Positions 42,667-53,510 are shown, counted from the first letter of the stretch. The stretch is DNA of 64,000 nt from Dechloromonas aromatica (nom. nud.) (GCA_017848965.1 JAFIHA010000064.1:1-64000); one strand, 5' to 3'. The notes: a model not told the origin generated them from the letters alone. Translations and numbers: made by a program.

Positions 42667-44154
42667 TCAGTCGGCGGCGAAGCGTCGGTACTGGATCGCT
42701 TCGGCAATATGGGCAGCCGTGATGATATCGCTTTCCGCCAGATCGGCGACGGTGCGCGCCACGCGCAGCACGCGGTGCCAGGCGCGCGCCGACAGGCCGA
42801 GCCGCTTGGTCGCCTGCTGCAGCAGGATGCGGCCGGCAGTGTCCGCCTGGCAATGCGCATCGACGCCAGCGCTGTCGAGACGGGCGTTGGCATCGCCCTG
42901 GCGCTGCTGCTGGCGGGCCCAGGCGCGGTTGACCCGCTCCCGGACCACCGCCGAGCTTTCGCCGCTGGCCGTTCCGCTCAGCGCCTCGCCGGGCAGTGCC
43001 GGGACCTCGATGATCAGGTCGATGCGGTCGAGCAGCGGGCCGGACAATTTTCCCCGGTAGCGGGCGACCTGCTCGGGCGTGCATTGGCAGCGGGCGTCGC
43101 CGTGGTGGCCGCAGGGACAGGGATTCATCGCCGCCACCAGCTGGAAACGGGCGGGAAATTCGGCCTGGCGGGCGGCGCGGGCGATGTGGATGCGGCCGGT
43201 TTCGAGTGGTTCACGCAGGGTTTCCAGGACTTTGCGGTCGAATTCGACGATTTCGTCGAGGAACAGCACGCCGTGGTGGGCCAGGCTGATTTCGCCGGGG
43301 CGCGGCGGGTTACCGCCGCCGACCAGCGCCGCCGCCGACGCGGTGTGGTGCGGACTACGGAAAATGCGCTGGCGATAGCGTTCGGCGCGGAACTGGCCGA
43401 CCAGCGACAGCACGGCGGCCGATGCTCTTGCTTCGCCGTCGCTCAACGCCGGTAACAGGCCGGGCAGACGGGCGGCGAGCATCGACTTGCCGGCGCCGGG
43501 CGGGCCAATCATCAATAGCGAATGGCGCCCGGCGGCAGCGACTTCGAGCGCCCGTCGCGCCTGCGCCTGGCCGCGCACGTCGGCGAGGTCGGGCGGGGCG
43601 TCCGCGGGCGCTGCCGTGGTCGGCGCCGGGGGCGCCAGCGCACTCTGTCCCGCAAGATGGGCGCAGACGGCGAGCAGTGAAGACGCGGCGAGGATGTTGC
43701 CTTGCCCGGTCAGCGCCGCTTCGCCGGCGCTCGCCGCCGGCAGGATGAAGGTCTTGCCGTCGCCGGCTGCCTGCAGGGCCATCGCCAGCGCGCCGCGTAC
43801 CGGGCGCAGTTCGCCGGAGAGCGAGAGTTCGCCAGCGAATTCGTGGCCGTTCAGGCTGGCCGCCGGAATCTGCCCGCTGGCGGCGAGGATGCCGAGGGCG
43901 ATGGGCAGGTCGAAACGGCCGGATTCCTTGGGCAGGTCGGCCGGCGCCAGGTTCACGGTGATGCGGCGGGCCGGGTATTCGAAGCCGGAATTGACGATCG
44001 CGGCACGGACGCGGTCGCGCGCTTCGCGCACTTCGGTGTCGGGCAGGCCGACCAGGGTCAGTCCGGGCAGGCCGTTGGCCAGGTGCACCTCGACCGTGAC
44101 CGGCGGCGCATCGAGGCCGTCGAGTCCCCGGCTGAGGGCGACGGCCAGCGCCAT
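42667..44154 (-). CDS. comM: YifB/ComM family Mg-chelatase-like AAA+ ATPase
   Basis: Protein of 495 aa. The N-terminal ChlI-like part (VTVEVHLANGLPGLTLVGLPDTEVREARDRVRAA), the Walker A motif GPPGAGKSMLAARLPGLLP, Walker B GVLFLDEIVEFDRKVLETLREPLE, and the C-terminal Mg_chelatase_C domain. A Cys-rich insert (NPCPCGHHGDARCQCTPEQVARYRGKLSGPLLDRIDL) is typical. ComM is a helicase that helps branch migration during natural transformation. It is downstream of ubiK by 4 bp. Confidence 0.92.
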   Translation of the reverse strand: MALAVALSRGLDGLDAPPVTVEVHLANGLPGLTLVGLPDTEVREARDRVRAAIVNSGFEYPARRITVNLAPADLPKESGRFDLPIALGILAASGQIPAASLNGHEFAGELSLSGELRPVRGALAMALQAAGDGKTFILPAASAGEAALTGQGNILAASSLLAVCAHLAGQSALAPPAPTTAAPADAPPDLADVRGQAQARRALEVAAAGRHSLLMIGPPGAGKSMLAARLPGLLPALSDGEARASAAVLSLVGQFRAERYRQRIFRSPHHTASAAALVGGGNPPRPGEISLAHHGVLFLDEIVEFDRKVLETLREPLETGRIHIARAARQAEFPARFQLVAAMNPCPCGHHGDARCQCTPEQVARYRGKLSGPLLDRIDLIIEVPALPGEALSGTASGESSAVVRERVNRAWARQQQRQGDANARLDSAGVDAHCQADTAGRILLQQATKRLGLSARAWHRVLRVARTVADLAESDIITAAHIAEAIQYRRFAAD

Positions 44155-44158
44155 GAAT

Positions 44159-44407
44159 TTATTGCGGGCTGTCGGTGCGCGCCTTTTCCAGCGCCTCGAC
44201 GCGGGCTTCCAGCGCCTGCAGGCGCTCGCGGGTGCGGGCCAGCAATTGCGCCTGGATGTCGAATTCCTCGCGGGTGACCAGGTCGAGCTTGCCGAACAGG
44301 CCGCCGAGCAGCGCCTTGGCATTCTTCTCGATGTCCTTGGCCGGCGAATTGGCGAGCAGGGCACTCATCTTGTTGCCGAAATCTTCCAGGATCTTGGGGT
44401 CGAGCAT
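44159..44407 (-). CDS. ubiK: Ubiquinone biosynthesis accessory factor UbiK
   Basis: Small coiled-coil protein of 82 aa. The N-terminus MLDPKILEDFGNKMSALL and the C-terminal coil (LLARTRERLQALEARVEALEKA) match the BMFP/UbiK family, which helps assemble the soluble ubiquinone synthesis complex. The E. coli homologue is YqiC. It is the first of two genes with comM and is divergent from the nitrogen-regulated porin. Confidence 0.88.
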   Translation of the reverse strand: MLDPKILEDFGNKMSALLANSPAKDIEKNAKALLGGLFGKLDLVTREEFDIQAQLLARTRERLQALEARVEALEKARTDSPQ

Positions 44408-44496
44408 GGTTTTCCTCCGTGGCCGGCGAGTTTAGCACAGCGGTATTTGCTGCGTTTTACCCCGTCGCTCGTCGCTGGTGCGTAACGGAGTGTAAC

Positions 44497-44539
44497 TGCA
44501 CCGCCTTGGTGCTCTGTTTCGGTGCGCATTCCTGGTGCG
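44497..44539. promoter_or_regulatory. Two NtrC-like binding sites
   Basis: TGCACC-GCCTT-GGTGCT (44497-44513) is a near-perfect NtrC operator (consensus TGCACC-N5-GGTGCA). TGCGCA-TTCCT-GGTGCG (44523-44539) is a weaker second copy, 26 bp further on. Both lie 40-80 bp upstream of a sigma-54 promoter. Confidence 0.78.
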
Positions 44540-44576
44540 GCGCAGCAAGTCAATGAAAAAGCAGGGAAATGTGATG

Positions 44577-44593
44577 TTGGCACGGGTCATGCA
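44577..44593 (+). promoter_or_regulatory. Sigma-54 (-24/-12) promoter of porin-glnK-amtB
   Basis: TTGGCACGGGTCATGCA has the sigma-54 GG and GC exactly 10 bases apart and the TGGCAC block intact. It lies 56 bp before the porin ATG. Confidence 0.85.
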
Positions 44594-44648
44594 TTAGTGG
44601 CAGTACAAAACGTTTTCCTTTTCAATTTTCCTTTACAGGAGAGACACC

Positions 44649-45494
44649 ATGAAGAAATCCCTGATCGCCGCGGCATTGCTTGGCGCTTTCGCAGCACCCG
44701 GTGCGATGCAGGTTGCGATGGCCGACGAAGCCAGCCCGCACACCATCACCGGCAACCTGACGCTGGCCAGCAGCTACCGTTTCCGCGGTATCGACCAGAC
44801 TTTCGGCAAGCCGACGCTGCAGGGTGGTATCGATTACTCTCACGCCAGCGGTTTCTACGCCGGTAACTGGAACTCGAACGTTTCGTCGGGTGCGGGCTTT
44901 GCCGAAGGTAACCTGGAAATGGACTTCTATGGTGGTTATCGCACCGCCTTCGGCGACGTTGGTGTCGATGTTGGTGGCATCTATTACTACTATCCGGGCT
45001 CCCATTCCCAGCCGCTGTCCGGCACCAATGCCAAGCATCCGACTTCGAACGCCAGCGGTACCGTGGACAACACTGAACTGTATGTTGCCGCCAGCTACAA
45101 GTTCCTGAGCGCGAAGTACAGCTACTCCGTCGGCGATTATTTCAATCTGCCGAAGTCCAAGGGCACCAGCTATCTCGAATTGAACGCCAACTACGATCTG
45201 GGTAACGGTTGGGGTGTCAATGGTCACGTCGGTCACTTGTTCCCGAGCGGCTACAAGTACAACACCGCTGGCTCGCAGAGCATTTCCTACACCGACTGGA
45301 AAGTTGGCGTGACCAAGGATGTCAGCGGCTGGCTGGTTGGTTTGGCCTATGTTGGTACCAATGCCAATGGTTCTTGCAGCAGCGGCGAGTTCTACTGCTT
45401 CGCCAGTTCGCTGGACAAGTCCGGTGCTCTGGGTAGCAAGACGAAGGATGCCGGTCGTGGCATCGCCGTCCTGTCGGTGACCAAGTCCTTCTGA
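44649..45494 (+). CDS. TorF family putative porin
   Basis: Outer-membrane beta-barrel protein of 281 aa with a signal peptide (MKKSLIAAALLGAFAAPGAM up to MADE). The first strand (TITGNLTLASSYRFRGIDQTFGKPTLQGGIDYSH) is the family hallmark, and alternating aromatic strands run to a C-terminal Phe (VLSVTKSF), the usual barrel-insertion signal. The family is conserved in Betaproteobacteria and lies beside glnK-amtB. With NtrC sites and a sigma-54 promoter in front, a role in uptake of nitrogen compounds under ammonium limitation is likely but not proven. Codon use and the ribosome site AGGAGA suggest high expression. Confidence 0.85.
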   Translation: MKKSLIAAALLGAFAAPGAMQVAMADEASPHTITGNLTLASSYRFRGIDQTFGKPTLQGGIDYSHASGFYAGNWNSNVSSGAGFAEGNLEMDFYGGYRTAFGDVGVDVGGIYYYYPGSHSQPLSGTNAKHPTSNASGTVDNTELYVAASYKFLSAKYSYSVGDYFNLPKSKGTSYLELNANYDLGNGWGVNGHVGHLFPSGYKYNTAGSQSISYTDWKVGVTKDVSGWLVGLAYVGTNANGSCSSGEFYCFASSLDKSGALGSKTKDAGRGIAVLSVTKSF

Positions 45495-45506
45495 TTCATC
45501 AGTCAT

Positions 45507-45541
45507 CTCTCCGCCGTTGCACGGGCCCGGGCGGCGGGGAG
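45507..45541 (+). other. Hairpin between porin and glnK
   Basis: CTCTCCGCCG pairs with CGGCGGGGAG over 10 bp (one G-U pair), followed by A-rich DNA and not a T-run. It is more likely an RNA processing or stabilising element than a terminator, allowing unequal levels of porin and glnK-amtB. Confidence 0.5.
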
Positions 45542-45545
45542 ATAA

Positions 45546-45914
<369 letters not shown>

Positions 45915-45925
45915 GGAGTCGTGAC

Positions 45926-47428
45926 ATGAAACGAATTTTCGCAATGCTGGCCCTGCTGGGCGCGGTGACCTTCGGGGCGCCGGCCTGGGCCGAGGAAAAG
46001 GCGGCGGATGCCGCGCCCGTGGCCGCTGCCGTTGCCGAAGCGCCGGCCGCTGAAGCCGCCGCTCCCGCTCCTGCCGCTGAAGCCGCCGCTCCGGCGGAAG
46101 CGCCGGCCGCTGCGGCGCCGGTTCCCGACAAGGGCGACAACGCCTGGATCATGATCTGTGCCGCATTGGTGATCCTGATGTCGATCCCCGGCCTGGCGCT
46201 CTTCTACGGCGGTCTGGTGCGCGCGAAGAACATGCTGTCGGTACTGATGCAGGTCTTCGTCGTGTTCTCGCTGATCTCCGTCCTTTGGGTGGTCTATGGC
46301 TACTCGCTGGCCTTCACCGAGGGTAACGCCTTCTTCGGCACGCTCGACAAGTTGTTCCTCAACGGAATCACGATCGAGTCGGTTGGAGCAACCTTCACCA
46401 AGGGCGTGGTGATCTCGGAACTGATCTTCGTGATCTTCCAGGGAGCTTTTGCGGCCATCACCTGCGGTCTGATCGTCGGTTCCTTCGCCGAACGCGCCAA
46501 GTTCTCCGCGATCCTGGTCTTCATGGTCATCTGGTTCACCCTGTCCTACCTGCCGATGGCTCACATGGTCTGGTACTGGGCCGGTCCGGACGCCTACACC
46601 GATGCCGCCGCGGCTGAAGCTGCCGGTGCCACCGCTGGCTTCCTGTTCCAGAAGGGTGCCCTCGACTTCGCTGGCGGTACGGTCGTCCATATCAACGCCG
46701 CGATCGCCGGTCTGGTCGGTGCCTACATGATCGGTCGCCGTACTGGTCTGGGCTCGGTTGCCATGGCTCCGCACTCGCTGACTTTCACGATGATCGGTGC
46801 CTCGCTGCTGTGGTTCGGCTGGTTCGGTTTCAACGCCGGCTCGGCGCTCGAAGCTTCCGGCGGTTCGGCCCTGGCGATGGTCAACACCTGGGTTGCCACC
46901 TCCTGCGCGACGCTGTCCTGGATGTTCGCCGAGTGGATCTTCAAGGGCAAGCCGTCGATGCTGGGTGCCGCTTCCGGCGCCGTCGCCGGCCTCGTGGCGA
47001 TCACCCCGGCCGCTGGTTTCGTCGGTGTCATGGGCGCCATCGTCATCGGCCTGCTCGCCGGCATCGTCTGCCTGTGGGGCGTCAATGGTCTGAAGCGCCT
47101 GCTCGGTGCTGACGACTCGCTCGATGTCTTCGGCGTCCATGGCGTCGGCGGTATCCTCGGTGCGATCCTGACCGGTGTCTTCGCCGATCCGGCGCTGGGC
47201 GGTACCGGTGTCTATGACTACGTTGCGAATGCGGTTGGCAGCTACGACATGGTTGCCCAAGTGACGGCCCAGGCCTGGGGCGTCGGCACCGTGATCGTCT
47301 GGTCGGGGGTTGTCTCCCTGGTCGCCTACAAGCTGGTCGATATCGCGATCGGTCTGCGGGTGCCGGAAGACGAAGAGCGTGAAGGTCTCGACCTCACCTC
47401 GCACGGCGAAAGCGCCTACCACCACTAA
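45926..47428 (+). CDS. amtB: Ammonium transporter with Ala-rich periplasmic extension
   Basis: Trimeric inner-membrane ammonium channel of 500 aa with 11 core helices. A signal peptide (MKRIFAMLALLGAVTFGAPA) is followed by an Ala/Pro/Glu-rich stretch (residues about 23-68), then the first helix (NAWIMICAALVILMSIPGLALFYGGL). The pore signatures include FAAITCGLIVGSFAERAKFSA and FAGGTVVHINAAIAGLV, with the His pair in VHIN and DVFGVHGVGGILGAILTG. The long low-complexity linker is unusual compared with E. coli AmtB but occurs in related bacteria. The C-terminal tail (PEDEEREGLDLTSHGESAYHH) is the GlnK contact region. Confidence 0.96.
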   Translation: MKRIFAMLALLGAVTFGAPAWAEEKAADAAPVAAAVAEAPAAEAAAPAPAAEAAAPAEAPAAAAPVPDKGDNAWIMICAALVILMSIPGLALFYGGLVRAKNMLSVLMQVFVVFSLISVLWVVYGYSLAFTEGNAFFGTLDKLFLNGITIESVGATFTKGVVISELIFVIFQGAFAAITCGLIVGSFAERAKFSAILVFMVIWFTLSYLPMAHMVWYWAGPDAYTDAAAAEAAGATAGFLFQKGALDFAGGTVVHINAAIAGLVGAYMIGRRTGLGSVAMAPHSLTFTMIGASLLWFGWFGFNAGSALEASGGSALAMVNTWVATSCATLSWMFAEWIFKGKPSMLGAASGAVAGLVAITPAAGFVGVMGAIVIGLLAGIVCLWGVNGLKRLLGADDSLDVFGVHGVGGILGAILTGVFADPALGGTGVYDYVANAVGSYDMVAQVTAQAWGVGTVIVWSGVVSLVAYKLVDIAIGLRVPEDEEREGLDLTSHGESAYHH

Positions 47429-47455
47429 GCAGATTCGTAGTCTCTCTCCCTTCAC

Positions 47456-47483
47456 GGGCACCCCAGGGTGCCCGCTTTTTTTT
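47456..47483 (+). terminator. Intrinsic terminator after amtB
   Basis: GGGCACC pairs with GGTGCCC around loop CCAG, followed after GC by eight T (47476-47483). It lies 28 bp after the amtB stop and just before the cpdA-like gene. Confidence 0.92.
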
Positions 47484-47497
47484 GTTATTCTGGCGCC

Positions 47498-48253
47498 ATG
47501 CGCATCGTCCAGATATCCGACCTGCATCTGCAATCCGATCTCCTGTCAGGCGAGATCGATCCGTGGGCGGCCCTGGCCATGGCGCAGAGCCGCGTCGCCG
47601 GCCTGCAGGCCGACGCGCTGTTGATCGCCGGCGATATCGCCGAAGCGGGCGATCTTGGCGCTTACACGCGACTGGCGTCGACACTGGCCGATCTGTCCCT
47701 GCCGCTGGCATTGTTGCCCGGCAATCACGACCGGCGCGCCGCGCTGTTCGCCGCTTTTCCCGGGCACTGGGACAATCCCGAAATGCTCTGTCGACGCCTC
47801 GATCTTGGGCCCTTGACCCTGCTCCTGCTCGACAGCCTGGTGCCGGGCAAGCCTTGGGGCGAGATCGGCAACGCCCAGTTGCGCTGGCTGGATGCGAATT
47901 GTCCGGAGCGCCGGCGTAGCATTGTCGTCCTGCATCACCCTCCGTTTGCGGTGGGCATCCCCGGCATGGATGAAATCGGCTGTCGGGGTGGCGAGGGGCT
48001 GGCGAACTGGCTATTGCGCCGGCCGCAGGTCGAGGCCGTCTGGTGCGGCCACGTGCATCGCCCGGTGTTCACCGGCTTTGCCGGCAAAATGGCGGCAACG
48101 GCCCCGTCCACCGTGCATCAGATCGCCCTGCAGGACGGGGCGTTGTCCTGGACACCCGAGCCACCGGGGCTGCTGGTGCATGACTTGCTGCCGGGCTTGC
48201 CCTTGCGCAGCCATTATCTGCCGCTGCAGGCGGCGCCGGTCATTCCCTACTGA
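47498..48253 (+). CDS. Metallophosphoesterase, CpdA-like (3',5'-cAMP phosphodiesterase family)
   Basis: Protein of 251 aa with the class III phosphodiesterase metal motifs: DLHLQS (D-x-H), LIAGDIAEAGD, LPGNHD, LHHPP and WCGHVHRPVF. This set matches CpdA, which hydrolyses cAMP in E. coli; related enzymes act on other phosphodiesters. It starts 14 bp after the terminator of amtB, so its promoter lies inside or across that hairpin. Confidence 0.82.
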   Translation: MRIVQISDLHLQSDLLSGEIDPWAALAMAQSRVAGLQADALLIAGDIAEAGDLGAYTRLASTLADLSLPLALLPGNHDRRAALFAAFPGHWDNPEMLCRRLDLGPLTLLLLDSLVPGKPWGEIGNAQLRWLDANCPERRRSIVVLHHPPFAVGIPGMDEIGCRGGEGLANWLLRRPQVEAVWCGHVHRPVFTGFAGKMAATAPSTVHQIALQDGALSWTPEPPGLLVHDLLPGLPLRSHYLPLQAAPVIPY

Positions 48254-48258
48254 CGCGT

Positions 48259-48801
48259 TCAGCGAATCAGCGGCAGCAAGGCGCGGAACTCGTCCGTCCC
48301 GGCGCGCTGCAGCCATTCGAACAGCACCATCTCGGTACTGACGATGTGTACGCCGGCGCTGCGCAGGCGGTCGATCGCCAGTTGGCGGTTCTCTGGTGTG
48401 CGCGACGACGCGGCATCGGCGACGAGAAATACCGAAAAACCTTCGCCGAGCAGGCCGAGCGCCGTCTGCAGCACGCAGACGTGGGTTTCGGTGCCGGTCA
48501 GGACAATCTGCCGGCGCCCGCTGGCGCGCAGCAGGTCGGTGACGCCGGGTTCGGCGGCGCAGGAGAAGTGGATCTTTTCGAAAAAGCGCGCGGTGCTGGC
48601 GGCTTCGCGGATCGCCGCGAGGCTGGGGCCAAGTCCCTTGACGTACTGTTCTGAAACGAAGGCCGGTACCTTCAGCTGGCGGGCGGCTTCGAGCAGGCGC
48701 ACCGAATTGGCGGTGACTGTCTGGCTGTCGTGGATCGCCGGCGCCAGCCTCTCCTGAATGTCGACGACGAGCAGCAGCGAATCGGTGCGGGAGAGCAACA
48801 T
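48259..48801 (-). CDS. Isochorismatase-family hydrolase
   Basis: Cysteine hydrolase of 180 aa. The catalytic Asp lies in LLLVVDIQERLAPAI, the Lys follows in the FEKIHFSC region, and the nucleophile Cys sits in LTGTETHVCVLQTALGLL. Members include nicotinamidase and YcaC-like enzymes, so the substrate remains open. The ATG overlaps the purU stop by one base, suggesting a shared transcript. Confidence 0.85.
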   Translation of the reverse strand: MLLSRTDSLLLVVDIQERLAPAIHDSQTVTANSVRLLEAARQLKVPAFVSEQYVKGLGPSLAAIREAASTARFFEKIHFSCAAEPGVTDLLRASGRRQIVLTGTETHVCVLQTALGLLGEGFSVFLVADAASSRTPENRQLAIDRLRSAGVHIVSTEMVLFEWLQRAGTDEFRALLPLIR

Positions 48802-49673
48802 CAGCGGAAGACCACCGTCTTGTTGCCGTGCACCAGGACGCGGTCTTCCAGGTGATAGCGCAGGCCGCGGGCGAGCACCGTCTTCTCGATGTCCTTGCCG
48901 TAACGGACCATGTCTTCCGGCGAATCGGAATGGTCGATACGGATCACGTCCTGTTCGATGATCGGCCCGGCGTCGAGTTCGCTGGTCACGTAATGGCAGG
49001 TCGCGCCGATCAGCTTGACGCCGCGCTGGTAGGCCTGATGGTAGGGGCGGGCGCCGACGAAGCTGGGCAGGAAGCTGTGGTGGATGTTGATGATCTTGCC
49101 GGACAAGGCGTAGCAAAGTTCCGGCGAGAGGATCTGCATGTAGCGGGCAAGCACCATGGTGTCGCCGCTCACATCGTCGAAGATACGCTGGATTTCGGCG
49201 TAGGCGGCGGCCTTGTTGTCGGCGTTGACCGGCACGTGGATGAAGGGGATGCCGTGCCACTCGACGAAACCCTTGAAGGTGTCGTGGTTGGAGATGACGC
49301 AGGGAATCTCGATGTCCAGTTCCTTCGACTGCCAGCGCGCCAGCAGGTCGTAGAGGCAGTGCTCCTGCTTGGAAACCAGAACGACGACGCGTTTCTTCAC
49401 CGCGCTGTCGTTGATCCGCCAGTCCATCGCCAGCGGTTCGGCGACATCGCGGCGGAAGCGTTCACGGAACTCGGCGAGCAGGAAAGGCAGCGAATCGGCC
49501 TTGATCTCGATGCGCATGAAATAGCGACCGGTCAGGTCGTCCGCGTGGAAACTCGATTCGAGAATCCAGCCGCCATGCTCGGCGATGAAGCCGGAAACGC
49601 GGGCGATGATCCCGACCTGATCGGGGCAGGAGGCGGACAGCGTGTAAAAACGATCTCTATGCATGGTGTTCAC
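48801..49673 (-). CDS. purU: Formyltetrahydrofolate deformylase
   Basis: Enzyme of 290 aa releasing formate from 10-formyl-THF, supplying formate and free THF. An N-terminal ACT domain (DRFYTLSASCPDQVGIIARVSGF) is followed by a formyltransferase-type catalytic domain with NIHHSFLPSFVGARPYHQAYQRGVKLIGATCHYVT and a catalytic Asp in SELDAGPIIEQD. The formate it makes could feed the formate dehydrogenase also encoded in this window, though the genes are far apart. The first ATG at 49673 and a second at 49664 are both possible starts. Confidence 0.93.
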   Translation of the reverse strand: MNTMHRDRFYTLSASCPDQVGIIARVSGFIAEHGGWILESSFHADDLTGRYFMRIEIKADSLPFLLAEFRERFRRDVAEPLAMDWRINDSAVKKRVVVLVSKQEHCLYDLLARWQSKELDIEIPCVISNHDTFKGFVEWHGIPFIHVPVNADNKAAAYAEIQRIFDDVSGDTMVLARYMQILSPELCYALSGKIINIHHSFLPSFVGARPYHQAYQRGVKLIGATCHYVTSELDAGPIIEQDVIRIDHSDSPEDMVRYGKDIEKTVLARGLRYHLEDRVLVHGNKTVVFR

Positions 49674-49693
49674 AGGCTATGTCGAAGCGTCCA

Positions 49694-49733
49694 GCCCCCC
49701 CGGGGGGCGGCGAACGCAGTGAGCGGGGGGGGG
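49694..49733. repeat. GC-rich REP-like intergenic element
   Basis: GCCCCCCC/GGGGGGC followed by GGCGAACGCAGTGAGCGG and GGGGGGGC. The motif GCGAACGCAGTGAGCG flanked by C- and G-runs looks like an intergenic repeat family seen in Betaproteobacteria. Only this copy was noticed in the window. Confidence 0.5.
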
Positions 49734-49763
49734 CAGTGCGCCGCAGGCTTGCGCCAATGGCCT

Positions 49764-50372
49764 TCAGGCCTTGGCGAAAGCCTTGTCGATTTCGGCGCGT
49801 AGCGCGTCGTAATCGCGCACCACCGGGAACTGCGGGAATTCGCGGACGACGTTTTCCGGCGGGTGGAAGAGGATGCCGCCGTGGGCTTCGCCGAGCATCG
49901 CCGTGTCGTTGTACGAATCGCCGGCAGCGACGATGGTGAAGTTCAGTTCCTTGAAGCGCTTGACCGCTTCCTGCTTCTGGTTCGGCATGCGCAGGTGGTA
50001 GTTGACCAGCATGCCGTCGGCGTCGGCTTCCAGCGAATGGCAGAACAGCGTCGGCCAGCCGAGTTGGCGCATCAGCGGATGGGCAAATTCGTAGAAGGTG
50101 TCGGACAGGATGACCACCTGGTAGTCCTCGCGCAGCTGGTCGAGGAAGGCGCGGGCGCCCTGCATCGGGCCCATTTCGGCGATCACCTTCTGGATGTCCG
50201 GCAGGCCGAGCTGCTTCTCGCGCAGCAGGTTCAGCCGGTAGGTCATCAGCGTGTCGTAGTTCGGCTCGTCGCGCGTCGTCCGCTTCAGTTCGGGGATGCC
50301 GGTGCGCTCGGCGAATTCGATCCAGATTTCCGGAACCAGGACCCCTTCGAGGTCAAGACAGACGATTTTCAC
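49764..50372 (-). CDS. thrH: ThrH: phosphoserine phosphatase / homoserine phosphotransferase
   Basis: HAD-family enzyme of 202 aa. Motif I is CLDLEGVLVPEIWIEFAERTGI, with Glu in place of the usual Gly-Thr second Asp region as in ThrH. Motif II is VVILSDTFYEFAHPLMRQLG, and motif IV is AAGDSYNDTAMLGEAHGGILF. The start is most likely the GTG at 50372: AGGGAG lies at correct spacing before it, and the protein then begins like Pseudomonas ThrH. An upstream TTG at 50378 has no usable ribosome site spacing. Confidence 0.9.
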   Translation of the reverse strand: MKIVCLDLEGVLVPEIWIEFAERTGIPELKRTTRDEPNYDTLMTYRLNLLREKQLGLPDIQKVIAEMGPMQGARAFLDQLREDYQVVILSDTFYEFAHPLMRQLGWPTLFCHSLEADADGMLVNYHLRMPNQKQEAVKRFKELNFTIVAAGDSYNDTAMLGEAHGGILFHPPENVVREFPQFPVVRDYDALRAEIDKAFAKA

Positions 50373-50471
50373 GGTCAACTCCCTGAGACGGCCAAAAGAG
50401 CGGGATTTTACCCGAACGGACGTCGACGAAGCTGCACACGTAGCGTCGAATGTTCGGGCACTCGCTCTTGG

Positions 50472-50810
50472 TTAACGTGGCCGGTTGTTTCCGCCCGAGT
50501 ATAAAAGTAACGCTGCGAAAAGTACCGAGACAGCCAGAGGAACAGAAACAATCCAAGCATACTCACTACCATAATCCAGCAGGAGCAGCAGCGTGTCGTC
50601 TCCTGCAGCGCAACGACGGGGGTAAGGTTCCTGAAACGGTACGGAAGCGCAATCCAGCATCCAAGCGCGTAATTTTGCCAATAACCCAAACAGCACTGGC
50701 GAAAAGCAAATGGCCAACGCCAAAGCTACCCAGGTTATTAGCCATGCATTCTGGAAGCTTTCGAATTGCTTTTCATCGGGTTCGAGCGTGTCGGGAAGTT
50801 TGTTATTCAT
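50472..50810 (-). CDS. Small membrane protein, unknown
   Basis: Possible protein of 112 aa with two hydrophobic segments (WLITWVALALAICFSPVLFG and WIVSVPLAVSVLFAALLLYS). No family recognised. GC is lower than in the neighbours and the ribosome site is poor. The acidic N-terminus and membrane pattern look real, but another frame of similar length overlaps. Confidence 0.45.
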   Translation of the reverse strand: MNNKLPDTLEPDEKQFESFQNAWLITWVALALAICFSPVLFGLLAKLRAWMLDCASVPFQEPYPRRCAAGDDTLLLLLDYGSEYAWIVSVPLAVSVLFAALLLYSGGNNRPR

Positions 50811-50925
50811 CGCTTTAGGATTAGGCGGCGAATATTTCGGAAAAATCGACGGGTAGGGCGTGTCTGATGATATCTGGTTATCGCTCGTGGAAATAGGCCG
50901 TGCAGTCCTGCCGCCGCGATAAGCT

Positions 50926-52833
<1,908 letters not shown>

Positions 52834-52923
52834 GGCGGGGCGAATTATAGCGGCGGGCTGCTAGAATTCCCGCATCGCCGGCCGGGTTTGTCCCGAAATG
52901 CCGCCGTTTTCCGGGTCCATGGC

Positions 52924-53490
52924 ATGAAATATCGATACTGCGCAGCGTTTGCTGCTCTCCTGTTGCCTTGTTGCGCGACGTTTGCGGAAGATTCCGGCTG
53001 GGAGGAGCGTCTCCAGCGTGCCGCCGCCATCAAGGCCGAGGCCGCGCGGCAGCAGCGTGCTGCCGATAGCGAGTTCGAGCGGCGCAAGATTGCCTGCCAG
53101 GAGAAGTTCCTGGTCAACGATTGTGTCAACGAGGCGCGCGGCGAGCAGTTACGGGCTCGCCAGGCGAATCAGGCGCTGGAACGTGGTGCCGAGGAGATGG
53201 AACGCCAGGTCAAGCGCGAACAACTGGCCGCGCGCAAGGCGCAGGTCGCTGCCGATGCCGAGGAAAAGGCGCGCAGCCTGACGCAGCGTGAACAGGACAT
53301 TGCCGCCCGCGACCAGGCGGATGCTGCGCGGCGCGATGCAATTGCCGCGCGCAAGGCGCGCCAGGCCGAAGCCGGCGCTCGTCGCAGCGCCGAACGCGAG
53401 GCGGCGCACCAGCGCAAGGTCGAGGCACACGCCCGCAAGCTGGCCGAGGCCAAAGCCAAGGCGGCCGCCAGGGCGGCGAAGCAGCAGTAG
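52924..53490 (+). CDS. Exported coiled-coil hypothetical protein
   Basis: Protein of 188 aa with a signal peptide (MKYRYCAAFAALLLPCCATFA). A pair of Cys lies in KIACQEKFLVNDCVNEAR, probably disulfide-bonded in the periplasm. The rest is a long Ala/Arg/Glu-rich coiled coil. It resembles uncharacterised proteins of Betaproteobacteria. It ends 20 bp before the HD-GYP-like gene and may be co-transcribed. Confidence 0.75.
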   Translation: MKYRYCAAFAALLLPCCATFAEDSGWEERLQRAAAIKAEAARQQRAADSEFERRKIACQEKFLVNDCVNEARGEQLRARQANQALERGAEEMERQVKREQLAARKAQVAADAEEKARSLTQREQDIAARDQADAARRDAIAARKARQAEAGARRSAEREAAHQRKVEAHARKLAEAKAKAAARAAKQQ

Positions 53491-53510
53491 GGGCGGGAGA
53501 GGTCGGGGCG

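Noticed and set aside
45507..45541. Intrinsic terminator before glnK
   Set aside because: The hairpin is followed by A-rich sequence and not by a T-run on the coding strand.
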